Made by a program: the position numbers and the translations under genes. A DNA stretch of 64,000 nt from Halorubrum halodurans (GTDB taxonomy: Archaea; Halobacteriota; Halobacteria; Halobacteriales; Haloferacaceae): assembly GCF_002252985.1 (NCBI RefSeq), contig NZ_NHPJ01000059.1, positions 1 through 64,000 of the forward strand. Direction: 5' to 3'. The notes beneath the pieces were generated by a model that saw nothing but the letters and a program-made list of their open reading frames with translations, searched no databases and was not told the origin of the DNA. Shown here one piece after another: positions 24,839 through 34,953 of this stretch. Every line of letters begins with the position of its first letter. The stretch's first letter is position 1.

Positions 24839-25671
24839 TGGGAGACGACGCACCCGACACGCGACCGACGGGAGACGGAATCGACGCCCCGCCGAGCGAC
24901 GGCCCTCGCGAGCGCGAGGCGCCCGGCGGGCGTACCGATGTCGACGCGTCCGACGCCGACGCTTCCGACGCGTCCGACGCCGACGCTTCCGACGTGTCCG
25001 ACGCCGACGCTTCCGACGCGTCCGACGCCGAGGGAGAACTGTGCGACGCCTGCCCGGAGAACGACGGCGGGCCCGCCGTCGACCCGAGTATCTTCCGGCC
25101 GTTCTGGAAGGACGCGCGCGCCGAACTCAAGCGCCGCGACTACGCGAAGGTCCTCGCGACGGTCGGCGGGATCACGGCGGTCGGAAGCCTCGCCGCGCCG
25201 GTCGCGGGGCTCACGCGGGTGTTCGAGCGCAAGTATCAGGGCCCGGTGTACGAGGAGGGGATCCCCCTCGTCGACGAGGCGGGTGAGCGGATCGCGGAGG
25301 ACCGCATCGCCCCCGGCGAACAGCTCACGGTGTTCCCGGAGCCGCGCCCGGGGATCGACGACGCCCCGACGCTGCTCGTGCGCTTCGAGGAGTCGGCGTA
25401 CGGCGACCAGGTGCGCGACGAGTACACCGTCGGCGGGTACGCCGCGTTCTCGAAGGTGTGCACCCACGCCGGCTGCATGGTCGCCGACCGCGACGGCGAC
25501 GTGCTCGTCTGTCCGTGCCACTCCGGGCGGTTCGACCCGGTGACGGGCGCGCAGGTCGTCGGGGGACCGCCCCCGCGGGCGCTGCCGCAGCTCCCGATCA
25601 CGCTCTCGGGCGACGGCTACCTCGTCGCGACCGGGGACTTCCAGGGGCCGGTCGGCCCCGGGGGTGAGTGA
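24838..25671 (+). CDS. narB: Rieske [2Fe-2S] protein of the nitrate reductase complex
   Basis: 277 residues from the ATG at 24838. The cluster ligands are in CTHAGC and CPCHSGRFD (Cys-x-His and Cys-x-x-His), with the [12 protein letters not shown] loop after them. A membrane helix near residues 95-120 ([20 protein letters not shown]) anchors it. Residues 36-65 are an acidic DASDADAS-type repeat. With the next gene (cytochrome b) it forms a bc1-like module passing electrons to NarGH. The symbol follows the Haloferax nar naming as I recall it. Confidence 0.9.
   Translation: MGDDAPDTRPTGDGIDAPPSDGPREREAPGGRTDVDASDADASDASDADASDVSDADASDASDAEGELCDACPENDGGPAVDPSIFRPFWKDARAELKRRDYAKVLATVGGITAVGSLAAPVAGLTRVFERKYQGPVYEEGIPLVDEAGERIAEDRIAPGEQLTVFPEPRPGIDDAPTLLVRFEESAYGDQVRDEYTVGGYAAFSKVCTHAGCMVADRDGDVLVCPCHSGRFDPVTGAQVVGGPPPRALPQLPITLSGDGYLVATGDFQGPVGPGGE
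24943..25032 (+). repeat. 24-base tandem repeat inside the Rieske gene
   Basis: About three and a half copies of a 24-base unit encoding [16 protein letters not shown], in frame. It makes a flexible acidic linker and could change length by slippage. Confidence 0.7.
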
Positions 25672-27167
25672 TGTCCCGGATCGACGCCGCGACCGAGCGG
25701 GCCGAGTCCGCGTACGACTGGGTCGACTCGCGGCTGGACCTGGACGACGCGAGCGACTTCCTCGGGAAGGCATTCCCCGCGGAGGACTCGTTCCTCCTCG
25801 GCGAGGTCGCGCTGTTCTGTTTCGGGATCCTCGTCGCGACCGGGACGTTCCTCGCGTTCTTCTACGAGCCGAGCACGACCGCCGTCGAGTACAGCGGGAG
25901 CGTCGTGCAGTACCAGGGTCAGGAGCTGCCGGCGGCGTTTACGAGCGTCCTCTACATCACCTACGACGTGCCGTTCGGGATGTTCCTGCGGCGCATGCAC
26001 CACTGGGCGGCGCACCTGTTCGTCGCCTCGATCGCCCTGCACATGCTCCGCGTCTTCTTCACCGGCGCGTACCGGAACCCGCGCGAGCCGAACTGGCTCG
26101 TCGGGACCGGCCTCGCCGGGCTGGCGATGTTCGCGGCCTACACCGGCTACTCGCTCCCGTACGACGAGTTCGCGAGCACGGCGGTCGGCATCGGCTACAA
26201 CGTCGCCGCCTCGATCCCGATAGTCGGCGACCCGCTCGCGAGCATCGTCTTCGGCGGTCAGTTCCCGACGAGCGCGACGATCCCGCGGCTGTTCTTCTTA
26301 CACGTCTTCCTCATCCCGGCCGCGATCGCGGGGCTCATCGCCGTCCACATGGCCATCCTCGTCCGGCAGAAACACACCGAGGCGCAGCGCGACGGAGACG
26401 TGAGCGCCGCGGGAGCGGGCAGTGCCGCCGGGGATACCTCGAGAACGAGTAGCAACCCGGAGGCGACCGACGGCGGCGCGCGCCTGATCGACCGCGACGA
26501 CGACAGCGTCGTGATCGGGCTCCCCGCGTTCCCGAACCAGGCCGCGGTGAGCGCGGTCGTGTTCTTCCTCACGATGGCCGTGCTCTCGCTGCTCGCCGGG
26601 CTGCTCCCCGTTCACAACATCGCTCAATACGGACCGAACGACCCGGCGTCGACGCCGTCGCTCGTCATGCCGGACTGGTTCCTGATGTGGGGGTACGGGT
26701 TCCTGAAGCTCACCCCGTCGTGGATGAGCTTCGACGTGCTCGGGATCCACGTCAGTTCGGAGTTCGTGGGCGGGCTGCTCCTCCCGAGTCTGGTGTTCGT
26801 CGCCGTGGCGGTCTGGCCGTTCATCGACCGCGCGGAGGAGCCGGAGCACTTCACGCGGAACTACCTCGACCGCCCGTTCCCGACCGCGGTCGGCATCACC
26901 GGCGTCACGCTCGTCATGGTCGCCTCGATCGCCGGCATGGACGTGATCGTCGCCGAGATCCTCGGCACGTCGACGGCCGCGCTCCGCCCCTATCTGATCG
27001 GGGCGCTCGTGCTCGTTCCCGCCGCGGCCGGCACGCTCACTTACGCGATCCTCGGCGGCTTCGAGGGGGAGACGGAGGGAGGACCGCCACCGGCGAGCGG
27101 CGAGGACCGGTCGACGTCGGGAGACGACGGCACGCCGTCACCCACGGAGGGATCGGACGATGACTGA
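25671..27167 (+). CDS. narC: Cytochrome b of the nitrate reductase complex
   Basis: 498 residues, start in a TGATG overlap with the Rieske gene. The N-terminal half is a bis-haem cytochrome b core: histidine pairs in [19 protein letters not shown] and in [20 protein letters not shown]. The C-terminal half matches subunit IV-like helices ([18 protein letters not shown]). Both bc1-type parts are fused in one chain, with an acidic linker at about residues 240-285. It oxidises menaquinol and feeds the Rieske centre. The tail is low-complexity. Confidence 0.9.
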   Translation: MSRIDAATERAESAYDWVDSRLDLDDASDFLGKAFPAEDSFLLGEVALFCFGILVATGTFLAFFYEPSTTAVEYSGSVVQYQGQELPAAFTSVLYITYDVPFGMFLRRMHHWAAHLFVASIALHMLRVFFTGAYRNPREPNWLVGTGLAGLAMFAAYTGYSLPYDEFASTAVGIGYNVAASIPIVGDPLASIVFGGQFPTSATIPRLFFLHVFLIPAAIAGLIAVHMAILVRQKHTEAQRDGDVSAAGAGSAAGDTSRTSSNPEATDGGARLIDRDDDSVVIGLPAFPNQAAVSAVVFFLTMAVLSLLAGLLPVHNIAQYGPNDPASTPSLVMPDWFLMWGYGFLKLTPSWMSFDVLGIHVSSEFVGGLLLPSLVFVAVAVWPFIDRAEEPEHFTRNYLDRPFPTAVGITGVTLVMVASIAGMDVIVAEILGTSTAALRPYLIGALVLVPAAAGTLTYAILGGFEGETEGGPPPASGEDRSTSGDDGTPSPTEGSDDD

Positions 27168-27360
27168 CTCTGACGCATTCCGGTTGGCCGAGCTGTCGCC
27201 GCGCCGGTACCGCTGGGCGGATCGGGCGACGAAACTGGCCGGCGTGGGGCTGATCGCCGCCGGACTCGACGCAGGCGGCGGCACGCCCGCGGGCGTCGCG
27301 TTCGCGGCGCTCGGCGTCGCACTCGGCCTCGCGACCGTTCTCATCGACAAACATGACTGA
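27160..27360 (+). CDS. Small membrane protein in the nar operon
   Basis: 66 residues with two short hydrophobic segments ([14 protein letters not shown] and [18 protein letters not shown]). It overlaps the preceding gene by 8 bases and narG by 8 bases. Haloarchaeal nar operons carry a small open frame here; function unknown. Confidence 0.65.
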   Translation: MTDSDAFRLAELSPRRYRWADRATKLAGVGLIAAGLDAGGGTPAGVAFAALGVALGLATVLIDKHD

Positions 27361-30300
27361 CACGACAGACACATCGAACGAATCGACACGCGACGCCTCC
27401 GGCACCGCGCGCCGCGACTTCCTGAAGGGGGTCGGAGCGGCGGCCGCCGTCGGCGCCACCGGGCTGGGGTCCGCGCAGGACCTCACCGAGATGAATACGC
27501 TGGAGGTGGTCGACGACCCGATCGGAAACTACCCGTACCGCGACTGGGAGGACCTCTACCGCGAGGAGTGGGACTGGGACGGCAAGGCCCGTTCGACGCA
27601 CAGCGTCAACTGCACGGGCAGCTGCTCCTGGCAGGTGTACACGCGGAACGGGCAGGTGTGGCGCGAGGAGCAGGCCGGCGACTACCCGCGCTTCGACGAG
27701 TCGCTCCCCGACCCGAACCCGCGCGGCTGTCAGAAGGGGGCGTGTTTCACCGACTACGTGAACGCCGACCAGCGCGTCACGCACCCGCTCCGCCGGACCG
27801 GCGAGCGCGGCGAGGGGAAGTGGGAGCGGATCTCCTGGGACGAGGCGCTCACCGAGATCGCCGAGGAGGTCATCGACGCCGTCGAGGACGAAGAGTACGA
27901 CGCGATCAGCGGCTTCACGCCGATCCCGGCGATGAGTCCCGTCTCGTTCGCCTCCGGGAGCCGCCTCGTCAACCTGCTCGGCGGCGTCAGCCACTCCTTC
28001 TACGACTGGTACTCCGACCTCCCGCCGGGACAGCCGATCACGTGGGGGACCCAGACCGAGAACGCCGAGAGCGCCGACTGGTACAACGCCGACTACATCA
28101 TCGCCTGGGGCTCGAACATCAACGTCACGCGGATCCCCGACGCGAAATACTTCCTCGAGGCCGGCTACGACGGCGCCAAGCGCGTCGGGATCTTCACCGA
28201 CTACAGCCAGACGGCGATCCACTGCGACGAGTGGATCGGTCCCGATCCCGGTAGCGACACCGCGCTCGCGCTCGGGATGGCCCGAACCATCGTCGACGAG
28301 GGGTTGTACGACGAGGAGCATTTAAAAGAGCAGACGGACATGCCGCTGCTCGTCCGCGAGGACACCGGGAAGTTCCTCCGCGCGAGCGAGGTGTCCGGGC
28401 TCGACGTCGACGCCGACCGCCCGGAGAAGGTGTTCGTCATGCAGGACGCCGACGGCGGCCTCCGGACGGCGCCCGGCTCGCTCGGCGAGCGGGACGGACA
28501 GCACGACCACTCCCTGAGCATCGAGCTCGACTTCGACCCCGACCTCGACGCCGAGCGCACGGTTCAGACGACCGACGGCGCGGTCGAGACCCGCACCGTC
28601 TGGCAGAACCTCCGCGACGAGCTGTCGGAGTACACTCCCGAGGTGGTCAACGAGATCACCGGCGTCGGGAGGCAGACACACCAGAAGATCGCCCGCGAGT
28701 TCGCCGAGGTCGACCGCGCGAAGATCATCCACGGCAAGGGGGTCAACGACTGGTACCACAACGACCTCGGCAACCGCGCCATCCAGCTGCTCGTCACGCT
28801 CACTGGGAACCTCGGTCGACAGGGGACCGGCCTCGATCACTACGTCGGCCAGGAGAAGATCTGGACGTTCAAGGGGTGGAAGAACCTCTCGTTCCCGACC
28901 GGGAGCGTCCGGGGCGTCCCGACGACGCTGTGGACGTACTACCACGCCGGGATCATGGAGAATACGGACCCGGAGACGGCCGCGAAAATTCAAGAGTCGA
29001 TCGACAAGGGGTGGATGCCGCTGTACCCGAGCGAGCGCGACGACGGGAGCCGTCCCGACCCCAGACTCATGTTCGTCTGGCGCGGGAACTACTTCAATCA
29101 GGCCAAAGGGAACATCGCCGTCGAGGAGGAGCTGTGGCCGAAGCTCGACCTCGTCGTCGACATCAACTTCCGGATGGACTCGACGGCGCTCAACAGCGAC
29201 ATCGTGCTCCCGACGGCGAGCCACTACGAGAAGCACGACCTGTCGGTGACGGACATGCACACGTACGTCCACCCGTTCACGCCGGCGGTCGAGCCGCTGG
29301 GTGAGTCGAAGACGGACTGGCAGATCTTCCGCGAGCTCGCCGCGAAGATCCAGGAGCTCGCCGAGGAGCGCGGCGTGGAACCGGTCGAGGATCGGAAGTT
29401 CGACCGCGAGATCGACCTCCAGTCCGTTCACGACGACTACACGCGCGACTGGATCGACAACGAGCCCGGCGCGCTGGCCGAGGACAAGGCGGCCGCGGAG
29501 TTCATCCTCGAGAACTCCGAGGAGTCGAACCCGGAGGGCACCGACGAGCAGCTCACGTTCGACGACATCGAAGAGCAGCCGCGTCGCCTCCTCGAGACCG
29601 GCGACCACTGGTCGTCGGACATCGAGGAGGGCGAGGCGTACTCGCCGTGGAAGGACTACGTGCAGGACAAGAACCCGTGGCCGACGTTCACCGGGCGCCA
29701 GCAGTACTACATCGACCACGACTGGTTCTTAGAGCTCGACGAGCAGCTCCCCACGCACAAGGAGGGCCCGGTGCTCCAGGAGAAGTCGGAGTACCCGCTG
29801 AGCTACAACACGCCGCACAGCCGCTGGTCGATCCACTCGACGTGGCGCGACGACAGCAAGATGCTCCGGCTGCAGCGCGGCGAGCCGACCGTCTACCTCA
29901 ACCCGGAGGACGCGGCGGAGCGGGGGATCGAGGACGGCGACACCGTCCGCGTGTACAACGACCTCGACTCGGTCGAGGTGCAGGCGAAGATCTACCCGAG
30001 CGGGGAGCCCGGCACCGTCCGGCACTTCTTCAGCTGGGAGCGGTTCCAGTACCCCGACCGCAACAACTTCAACTCGCTCGTGCCGATGTACATGAAGCCG
30101 ACGCAGCTCGTCCAGTACCCCGAGGACACGGGCGAACACCTCCACTTCTTCCCGAACTACTGGGGACCGACCGGGGTGAACAGCGACGTCCGGATCGAGG
30201 TCGAGCCGGTCGAGGAGGAGGCGGCCTCGCTCGACGCCGGCCTGCTCGGGGTGTCGGCGACGGGGTCAGAGTCGACCGATTCGGGATCGGAGTCGACCGA

Positions 30301-30367
30301 TTCGGGGTCGAGGACGCGCGGCGCGTTGGGTCGCGTCTCGGACCTGCTCGGAGGTGACGGCTCGTGA
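27353..30367 (+). CDS. narG: Respiratory nitrate reductase catalytic subunit
   Basis: 1004 residues. A twin-arginine signal (ARRDFLKGVG) puts the enzyme on the outer face of the membrane, as in other haloarchaea (pNarGH type). The [4Fe-4S] site has His 83, Cys 87, Cys 91 (HSVNCTGSCSW) and a later Cys in GCQKGACF. The Mo-bis-MGD ligand is an Asp in SFYDWYSDLPPGQP, the nitrate-reductase signature. The C-terminus has a short acidic repeat (ESTDSGS twice). Reduces nitrate to nitrite. It is followed by narH with a GTGA overlap. Confidence 0.97.
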   Translation: MTDTTDTSNESTRDASGTARRDFLKGVGAAAAVGATGLGSAQDLTEMNTLEVVDDPIGNYPYRDWEDLYREEWDWDGKARSTHSVNCTGSCSWQVYTRNGQVWREEQAGDYPRFDESLPDPNPRGCQKGACFTDYVNADQRVTHPLRRTGERGEGKWERISWDEALTEIAEEVIDAVEDEEYDAISGFTPIPAMSPVSFASGSRLVNLLGGVSHSFYDWYSDLPPGQPITWGTQTENAESADWYNADYIIAWGSNINVTRIPDAKYFLEAGYDGAKRVGIFTDYSQTAIHCDEWIGPDPGSDTALALGMARTIVDEGLYDEEHLKEQTDMPLLVREDTGKFLRASEVSGLDVDADRPEKVFVMQDADGGLRTAPGSLGERDGQHDHSLSIELDFDPDLDAERTVQTTDGAVETRTVWQNLRDELSEYTPEVVNEITGVGRQTHQKIAREFAEVDRAKIIHGKGVNDWYHNDLGNRAIQLLVTLTGNLGRQGTGLDHYVGQEKIWTFKGWKNLSFPTGSVRGVPTTLWTYYHAGIMENTDPETAAKIQESIDKGWMPLYPSERDDGSRPDPRLMFVWRGNYFNQAKGNIAVEEELWPKLDLVVDINFRMDSTALNSDIVLPTASHYEKHDLSVTDMHTYVHPFTPAVEPLGESKTDWQIFRELAAKIQELAEERGVEPVEDRKFDREIDLQSVHDDYTRDWIDNEPGALAEDKAAAEFILENSEESNPEGTDEQLTFDDIEEQPRRLLETGDHWSSDIEEGEAYSPWKDYVQDKNPWPTFTGRQQYYIDHDWFLELDEQLPTHKEGPVLQEKSEYPLSYNTPHSRWSIHSTWRDDSKMLRLQRGEPTVYLNPEDAAERGIEDGDTVRVYNDLDSVEVQAKIYPSGEPGTVRHFFSWERFQYPDRNNFNSLVPMYMKPTQLVQYPEDTGEHLHFFPNYWGPTGVNSDVRIEVEPVEEEAASLDAGLLGVSATGSESTDSGSESTDSGSRTRGALGRVSDLLGGDGS

Positions 30368-31464
30368 GCAAGACCACAGACGACGCGGTCCGTCAGGCCG
30401 ACGAGGCCGCCCGACAGACCGACGACGGCGACGTCCCCCTCGCGGAGGGCGTGGACCATCAGGTCGCGATGGTGATGGACCTGAACAAGTGCATCGGCTG
30501 CCAGACGTGCACGATCGCGTGTAAGACCAACTGGACCGAGTCCGGGGGGCGCGAGTACATGTACTGGAACAACGTCGAGACGAAGCCCGGCGCCGGCTAC
30601 CCCCGCGACTGGGAGGAGATGGGCGGCGGCTGGGACGAGGACGGGCAGTCCCGGACGCCCGGCCAGCTCCCGGAGCAGGAGGACTACGGCCGCGCGTGGG
30701 AGTTCAACCACGAGGCGATCATGTACGAGGGGAGCGACGAGCCGCTCCGCCCCATGGAGAACGCCGACTGGGGTCCGAACTGGGACGAGGACGAGGGCAC
30801 CGGCGAGTACCCCAACTCCTACTACTTCTACCTCCCTCGGATCTGCAACCACTGCACCCACCCCTCCTGCGTGGAGGCGTGCCCGCGCTCCGCGATCTAC
30901 AAGCGCGAGGAGGACGGGATCGTCCTCGTCGACCAGGACCGCTGTCGCGGCTACCGGTACTGCGTCGAGGGGTGTCCGTACAAGAAGGTGTTCTACAACG
31001 CGCAGACGAAGACCAGCGAGAAGTGCATCTTCTGTTACCCCCGGATCGAGGGGGAGGGACCGGAGGGCGAGGTGCGGCCCCCCTCCTGCGCCGAGGACTG
31101 CCCGCCCCAGCTCCGGCACGTCGGCTTCCTCGACGACGAGGACGGGCCGATCTACAAGCTCGTGAACGAGTACGAGGTCGCCTTGCGGCTCCACCCCGAG
31201 TACCGCACGGAGCCGAACGTCTACTACATCCCGCCGTTCGCGCCGCCGCAGACGTCGGAGAGCGGCGAGACGGTGGACGCGGAGCGCATCCCGCGCAACT
31301 ACCTGGAGGAGCTGTTCGGCCCGCAGGTGAACGAGGCGCTCAACACGATCAACCGCGAGCGCGATCGGGTCAGACAGGGCGAGGAGAGCGAGCTCATGGA
31401 GATCCTCTCGACCGTGAACAACGACGACCAGTACCGGCTGGAGGTGTTCGACGATGGGGCGTGA
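30364..31464 (+). CDS. narH: Nitrate reductase iron-sulfur subunit
   Basis: 366 residues with a GTG start. Four cluster-binding blocks are visible: CIGCQTCTIAC from residue 43, CNHCTHPSCVEACP, CRGYRYCVEGCP, and CIFCYPR plus CAEDCP. In the third block a tyrosine stands where a fourth cysteine would be (tryptophan in E. coli NarH), giving one [3Fe-4S] and three [4Fe-4S] clusters. No signal peptide; it would be exported with NarG through the Tat system. Confidence 0.96.
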   Translation: MSKTTDDAVRQADEAARQTDDGDVPLAEGVDHQVAMVMDLNKCIGCQTCTIACKTNWTESGGREYMYWNNVETKPGAGYPRDWEEMGGGWDEDGQSRTPGQLPEQEDYGRAWEFNHEAIMYEGSDEPLRPMENADWGPNWDEDEGTGEYPNSYYFYLPRICNHCTHPSCVEACPRSAIYKREEDGIVLVDQDRCRGYRYCVEGCPYKKVFYNAQTKTSEKCIFCYPRIEGEGPEGEVRPPSCAEDCPPQLRHVGFLDDEDGPIYKLVNEYEVALRLHPEYRTEPNVYYIPPFAPPQTSESGETVDAERIPRNYLEELFGPQVNEALNTINRERDRVRQGEESELMEILSTVNNDDQYRLEVFDDGA

Positions 31465-32338
31465 CGCTGACCGGCCAGACGCCGAGCGCCCCGGCGACGA
31501 CGAGGTCGACGACCGCGGGATCGGCTCGCGGGAGCTCGTCGTCGCGGCCGCGCTCGCGCTCGCCGTCGTGGCCGCGACCGCCGCCTTCCCGGCGGCCGTC
31601 GACGCGCGCGCGGCCTACGAGATCCCGGTCGAGGGACAGTCGAGCGCCGGCGACCTCGCGGAGCCGACCGGGGACGCGTGGGAGTCCGTCGAGACGGTGA
31701 CTGTCCCGCTGAGCAGCACCGGCGCGGCGGTGCCGGGCGGCGCCGACACCACCGTCGAGTTCGTCCGCGTCGGGGCCGCGCGGACCGACGAGCGGCTCTA
31801 CCTCAGGCTGTCGTGGAGCGACCCCACGGCGAACGAGTCGACGGGATCGCTCCGCGCGTTCGCCGACGCCGCCGCGGTCCAGCTCCCCGTCTCCTCGGAG
31901 TCGCGGCCGCCGATCGCGATGGGGTCGACCGACGAGCGGGTGAACGTCTGGTACTGGAACGCCGCCGACGGGACGGAGTCGCTGCTCGCCGGCGGCGCCG
32001 GGAGCACCACGCAGATGTCGGAGTCGGCGGTGGAGACGACCGCGACGCACACCGGCGACCGGTGGGCCGTCGTGTTCACTCGACCGCTCTCCGCCGACCG
32101 CGCGAACGTGACCGACGTCGACCCGGACCAGGACGTGAACGCCGCGTTCGCGGTCTGGGAGGGGTCGAACGACGAGCGCTCCGGACAGAAGGCCGCGAGC
32201 GAGTGGTACTACCTCTCGCTCGGGCCGGCCGAAGGCGGGCCGCCCTACGAGACGGTGCTGTGGGCGCTCGCCGGGATCGCCGTCGTATTCACCACGCTCG
32301 TGACCGTCGAAGGGATCCGCCGGACGAGGGGTGAGTGA
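31454..32338 (+). CDS. Type II DMSO reductase-family haem b subunit
   Basis: 294 residues. Basic N-terminal region then a signal-like helix (LVVAAALALAVVAATAAF) and a C-terminal helix (LWALAGIAVVFTTLVTVEGI). The central domain (FADAAAVQLPVSSES, IAMGS, VNVWYWNA) matches the haem-b gamma subunit of ethylbenzene/DMS/chlorate dehydrogenases (EbdC/DdhC), not NarI. It overlaps narH by 11 bases. It probably links the cytochrome b/Rieske pair to NarGH on the outer face. Confidence 0.8.
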   Translation: MGRDADRPDAERPGDDEVDDRGIGSRELVVAAALALAVVAATAAFPAAVDARAAYEIPVEGQSSAGDLAEPTGDAWESVETVTVPLSSTGAAVPGGADTTVEFVRVGAARTDERLYLRLSWSDPTANESTGSLRAFADAAAVQLPVSSESRPPIAMGSTDERVNVWYWNAADGTESLLAGGAGSTTQMSESAVETTATHTGDRWAVVFTRPLSADRANVTDVDPDQDVNAAFAVWEGSNDERSGQKAASEWYYLSLGPAEGGPPYETVLWALAGIAVVFTTLVTVEGIRRTRGE

Positions 32339-33162
32339 CCGTGTCGGAACCGATCGCCGAACGTGACGGTCCCGGGTTCGACGAGGGGCTTCGGGCAGGC
32401 GCGATCGACGAGGAGGCCGCGGCGCGCGGGAGCGTCTACGCGCTGGCGGCGGCGGCCTTCGCCGAGCCGAGCGGCGGCGTCCACGAGCGGTTCGCGGACG
32501 GATCGCTCGACGAGGCGATGGCGACGCTCGTCGACCGGAGCGGCCTCGACGTCGACCCGCCCGACCTGACCGTCGAGGACGACCGCGAGACGCTCGCGGC
32601 CCGGTACAACGACCTGTTCGTCGTCGGCTACTCAGAGGTGATCGACGGGACGGACGGAACGGTCGAGAACCAGGGACCGCCGGCCTCCCTGTACGAGTCG
32701 ACGTACCGCTCCGACGTGTCGTGGAACGACGTGAACCTCGACCTCGCTCGGGCGTACGAGCACTTCGGCTGCGAGGTGGGCGGGGACGAGCGCCGCCACC
32801 ACGACCACGCCCGGCTGGAGCTCGAGTTCGCGGGGTATCTCTGTCGGCTGGCCGCCGCGGGCGACGGAGACGGCGTCGCGGACGGCGGCAGCGACGGGGG
32901 GTCGGCCGGAGCCGCAGAGCCGTCTGACCTCCGCCGCGCCCGACTGGACTTCCACGACCGCCACCTCTCCGTCCTCGCGTCGGGGCTTCGGACGGCCCTC
33001 GACGAGGAGCCCGGCACGAGCGTCTACGGTCGCCTCGCGCGCTTCCTCGACGCCTTCGTCGCCGCCGATGTCGACGACCTCGCGGACCGGCTCGACGCCG
33101 GCGCCGGAGGCGACCGCGAACACGCGGTCACCGACGGTCCGGACGGGGGTGAGCGGTCGTGA
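32335..33162 (+). CDS. narJ: Nitrate reductase assembly chaperone (NarJ/TorD family)
   Basis: 275 residues with a GTG in a GTGA overlap; a second GTG at 32341 is equally possible. All-helical TorD fold with the family pattern RYNDLFVVGY...GPPASLYESTY and LARAYEHFGCEVGGDERRHHDH, then LELEFAGYLCRLAA. It would load the Mo cofactor into NarG and delay Tat export. The C-terminus is acidic and low-complexity. Cytoplasmic. Confidence 0.85.
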   Translation: MTVSEPIAERDGPGFDEGLRAGAIDEEAAARGSVYALAAAAFAEPSGGVHERFADGSLDEAMATLVDRSGLDVDPPDLTVEDDRETLAARYNDLFVVGYSEVIDGTDGTVENQGPPASLYESTYRSDVSWNDVNLDLARAYEHFGCEVGGDERRHHDHARLELEFAGYLCRLAAAGDGDGVADGGSDGGSAGAAEPSDLRRARLDFHDRHLSVLASGLRTALDEEPGTSVYGRLARFLDAFVAADVDDLADRLDAGAGGDREHAVTDGPDGGERS

Positions 33163-34085
33163 GCTCACCGACCGAGCGGGCGAGCGGGCGGGCGGCCCCG
33201 TCGGCGCCGGTCGGTCGCCTCGGCGGTCGCGCGGGGTCGATCGGCCTGCTGGCCGCCGTCGGCGTCGGCTTCGCGACCGCGGTCCGCGTGCTGTACAACG
33301 CGCCGTTCGAGCCGGCCGGGTTCGCGTCGGAGCTGGTTCCGGTCACGGGGACGCTCGCGGCGCTCGCGAGCGGCGTCGCGCTGGCCGGTGTCGCGCTCTC
33401 GTCGGACCGTTCCGCGGTCCGCGTCGGGCTCCTGTTCGCCGGGGTGTTCGGCGTGCTCGCGACGATATCCGGCGCGGCGACCGTCGCCGCGGCAGTCGCG
33501 ATCCCGATCGGCGCCGCGGTCGCGTTCGCCCGCGCGCTGGGGCCGCCGTCGACCTACTTCGAGCTCCGGCGCGCCGTCCTCGCGCTGGCGTTCGCGCTCG
33601 CCGCCGGACTCTCGCTCGCCGCGACGGCCGGGATCGCCGGCCCCGCCGTCCGGTCGGCCGGATCCGTCGTCTTCCTCGGCGGGGTGACGCTCCTCGCGGT
33701 CCGGGCCGAGGGCGATCCCGTCGCGCTCGTCGCGGGCGCGACCGCGTTCGCGGGGGTCGTTCTCGCGAGCGCCGCCGCGCCGTACGTCACCGGGAGCGCG
33801 CTGCTCGTCGGGTTCGCGATCGTCGGGAGCCCGCACCTGCTCGCCGCGACCGCGGCGTTCGGCGGGGTCGCGGCCGCCGTCGCCGGGCTCCGCGAGGGCG
33901 ACGCGCGGCTCGCGATCGGCGCGGTCCTCTTGGTTCTCGCGGGAGTCCCCGCGACGCCGGGAGCCGCGACCGCCGTCTGTCTCGGCGCCGCGCTCGCGAC
34001 GCTCGACGCCGAGGAGCTCTCCGGGGGGCGGGGCGCGCCGGACTCGGCGGGTCCGACGACCGAGAAGGGGGTGAGCGCCCGATGA
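33159..34085 (+). CDS. Polytopic membrane protein in the nar operon
   Basis: 308 residues, nearly all hydrophobic Ala/Gly/Val/Leu, about 9-10 helices in short hairpins. GTG start in a GTGA overlap with narJ, and ATGA overlap with the next gene. No motif, no histidine pair for haem. Position after narJ is shared with haloarchaeal nar clusters as I recall. Function unknown. Confidence 0.65.
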   Translation: MSSPTERASGRAAPSAPVGRLGGRAGSIGLLAAVGVGFATAVRVLYNAPFEPAGFASELVPVTGTLAALASGVALAGVALSSDRSAVRVGLLFAGVFGVLATISGAATVAAAVAIPIGAAVAFARALGPPSTYFELRRAVLALAFALAAGLSLAATAGIAGPAVRSAGSVVFLGGVTLLAVRAEGDPVALVAGATAFAGVVLASAAAPYVTGSALLVGFAIVGSPHLLAATAAFGGVAAAVAGLREGDARLAIGAVLLVLAGVPATPGAATAVCLGAALATLDAEELSGGRGAPDSAGPTTEKGVSAR

Positions 34086-34918
34086 GGGACCCGGACGAGG
34101 CGACGGACGGGCCGACCGACCCCCGCGTCCACCCCGAGGAGAGCCCGGGGTTCGGCGAGGAGCCGGACGGGCTCGAGGATATCGAGGTGAGCCGCGACGT
34201 GACGATCGGCGACGCGAGTCCGCGGGAGCTGCAGGCGACGGACACGGCCCCGCTCCGCGGGACCGACGCCGCCGCGAAGATCGAGGACCTCGTCGACGGC
34301 GACCCGGTCGAGCGCCGGCGGGCGGCGCTGGCACTGGGCGAAGGCCGACCGAGCGAGGCCGCCGTCGACGCGCTGATCGACCACGGCCTCGCCGACGACG
34401 ACGCCGACGTGCGGCAGTTCGCCGTCGAGGCGCTCGGCGAGCTCGGCGGCGGGCGGGCGGGCGAGGCCGCGGTCGCGGCGTGTGACGACCCCGATCCGTG
34501 GGTCCGCGCCGAGGCCGTCGTCGCGCTCGACCGGATCGACCGCGGCGGGTACGCGGCGACGATCGAGGCGGCGCTGGACGACGACCACCACGCGGTCGTC
34601 AGAAACGCGATGGTCTCGCTGTTCAAGAGCCGCGGCGAGGCGTTGCTCCCGGTCCTGCTCGAGCTGTCGCACGCGGAGAGCGAGCGGCTCAGGGAGTGGG
34701 CCATCCACCTGCTCGCCGGCGTCGACGACGAGCGCGCGCTCGACCGCCTCGAGGCGGTCGCGGGCGACGAGACGGAGCCGAAGGTCGTCCGGAGCACCGC
34801 CGCCCGCGCGATCGACGCCGACCCCGGGAAGTTCCGGCGGCAGTTCAGCGGCGGCACGGAGAACGACAGCGCCGACCTGCCCGGCGAGAGCACGCTCAAC
34901 CGCCGGCCGGACCTGTGA
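34082..34918 (+). CDS. HEAT-repeat protein in the nar operon
   Basis: 278 residues from the ATG at 34082. From about residue 60 it shows PBS-lyase/HEAT repeats: RRAALALGEGRPSEAAVDAL, VRQFAVEALGELG, VRAEAVVALDRI, VRNAMVSLFKS, LREWAIHLLAG, VVRSTAARAI. The N-terminal 60 residues are acidic and disordered. HEAT proteins scaffold or assist maturation; a role in NarGH assembly is an inference from position. Cytoplasmic. Confidence 0.8.
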   Translation: MRDPDEATDGPTDPRVHPEESPGFGEEPDGLEDIEVSRDVTIGDASPRELQATDTAPLRGTDAAAKIEDLVDGDPVERRRAALALGEGRPSEAAVDALIDHGLADDDADVRQFAVEALGELGGGRAGEAAVAACDDPDPWVRAEAVVALDRIDRGGYAATIEAALDDDHHAVVRNAMVSLFKSRGEALLPVLLELSHAESERLREWAIHLLAGVDDERALDRLEAVAGDETEPKVVRSTAARAIDADPGKFRRQFSGGTENDSADLPGESTLNRRPDL

Positions 34919-34953
34919 AGCGACCTCGAAATGCCGACGCCGACCACACCACC

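Noticed and set aside
24943-25032. Regular 24-base repeats as a possible CRISPR-like array
   Set aside because: They are contiguous, in frame, without spacers, and encode an acidic linker in the Rieske protein.
33068-34081. Long arginine-rich open frame overlapping narJ and the next membrane protein
   Set aside because: It is an antisense-free alternate frame of very GC-rich genes; its Arg-rich product is unlike haloarchaeal proteins. Only the part from the ATG at 34082 is the HEAT-repeat gene.
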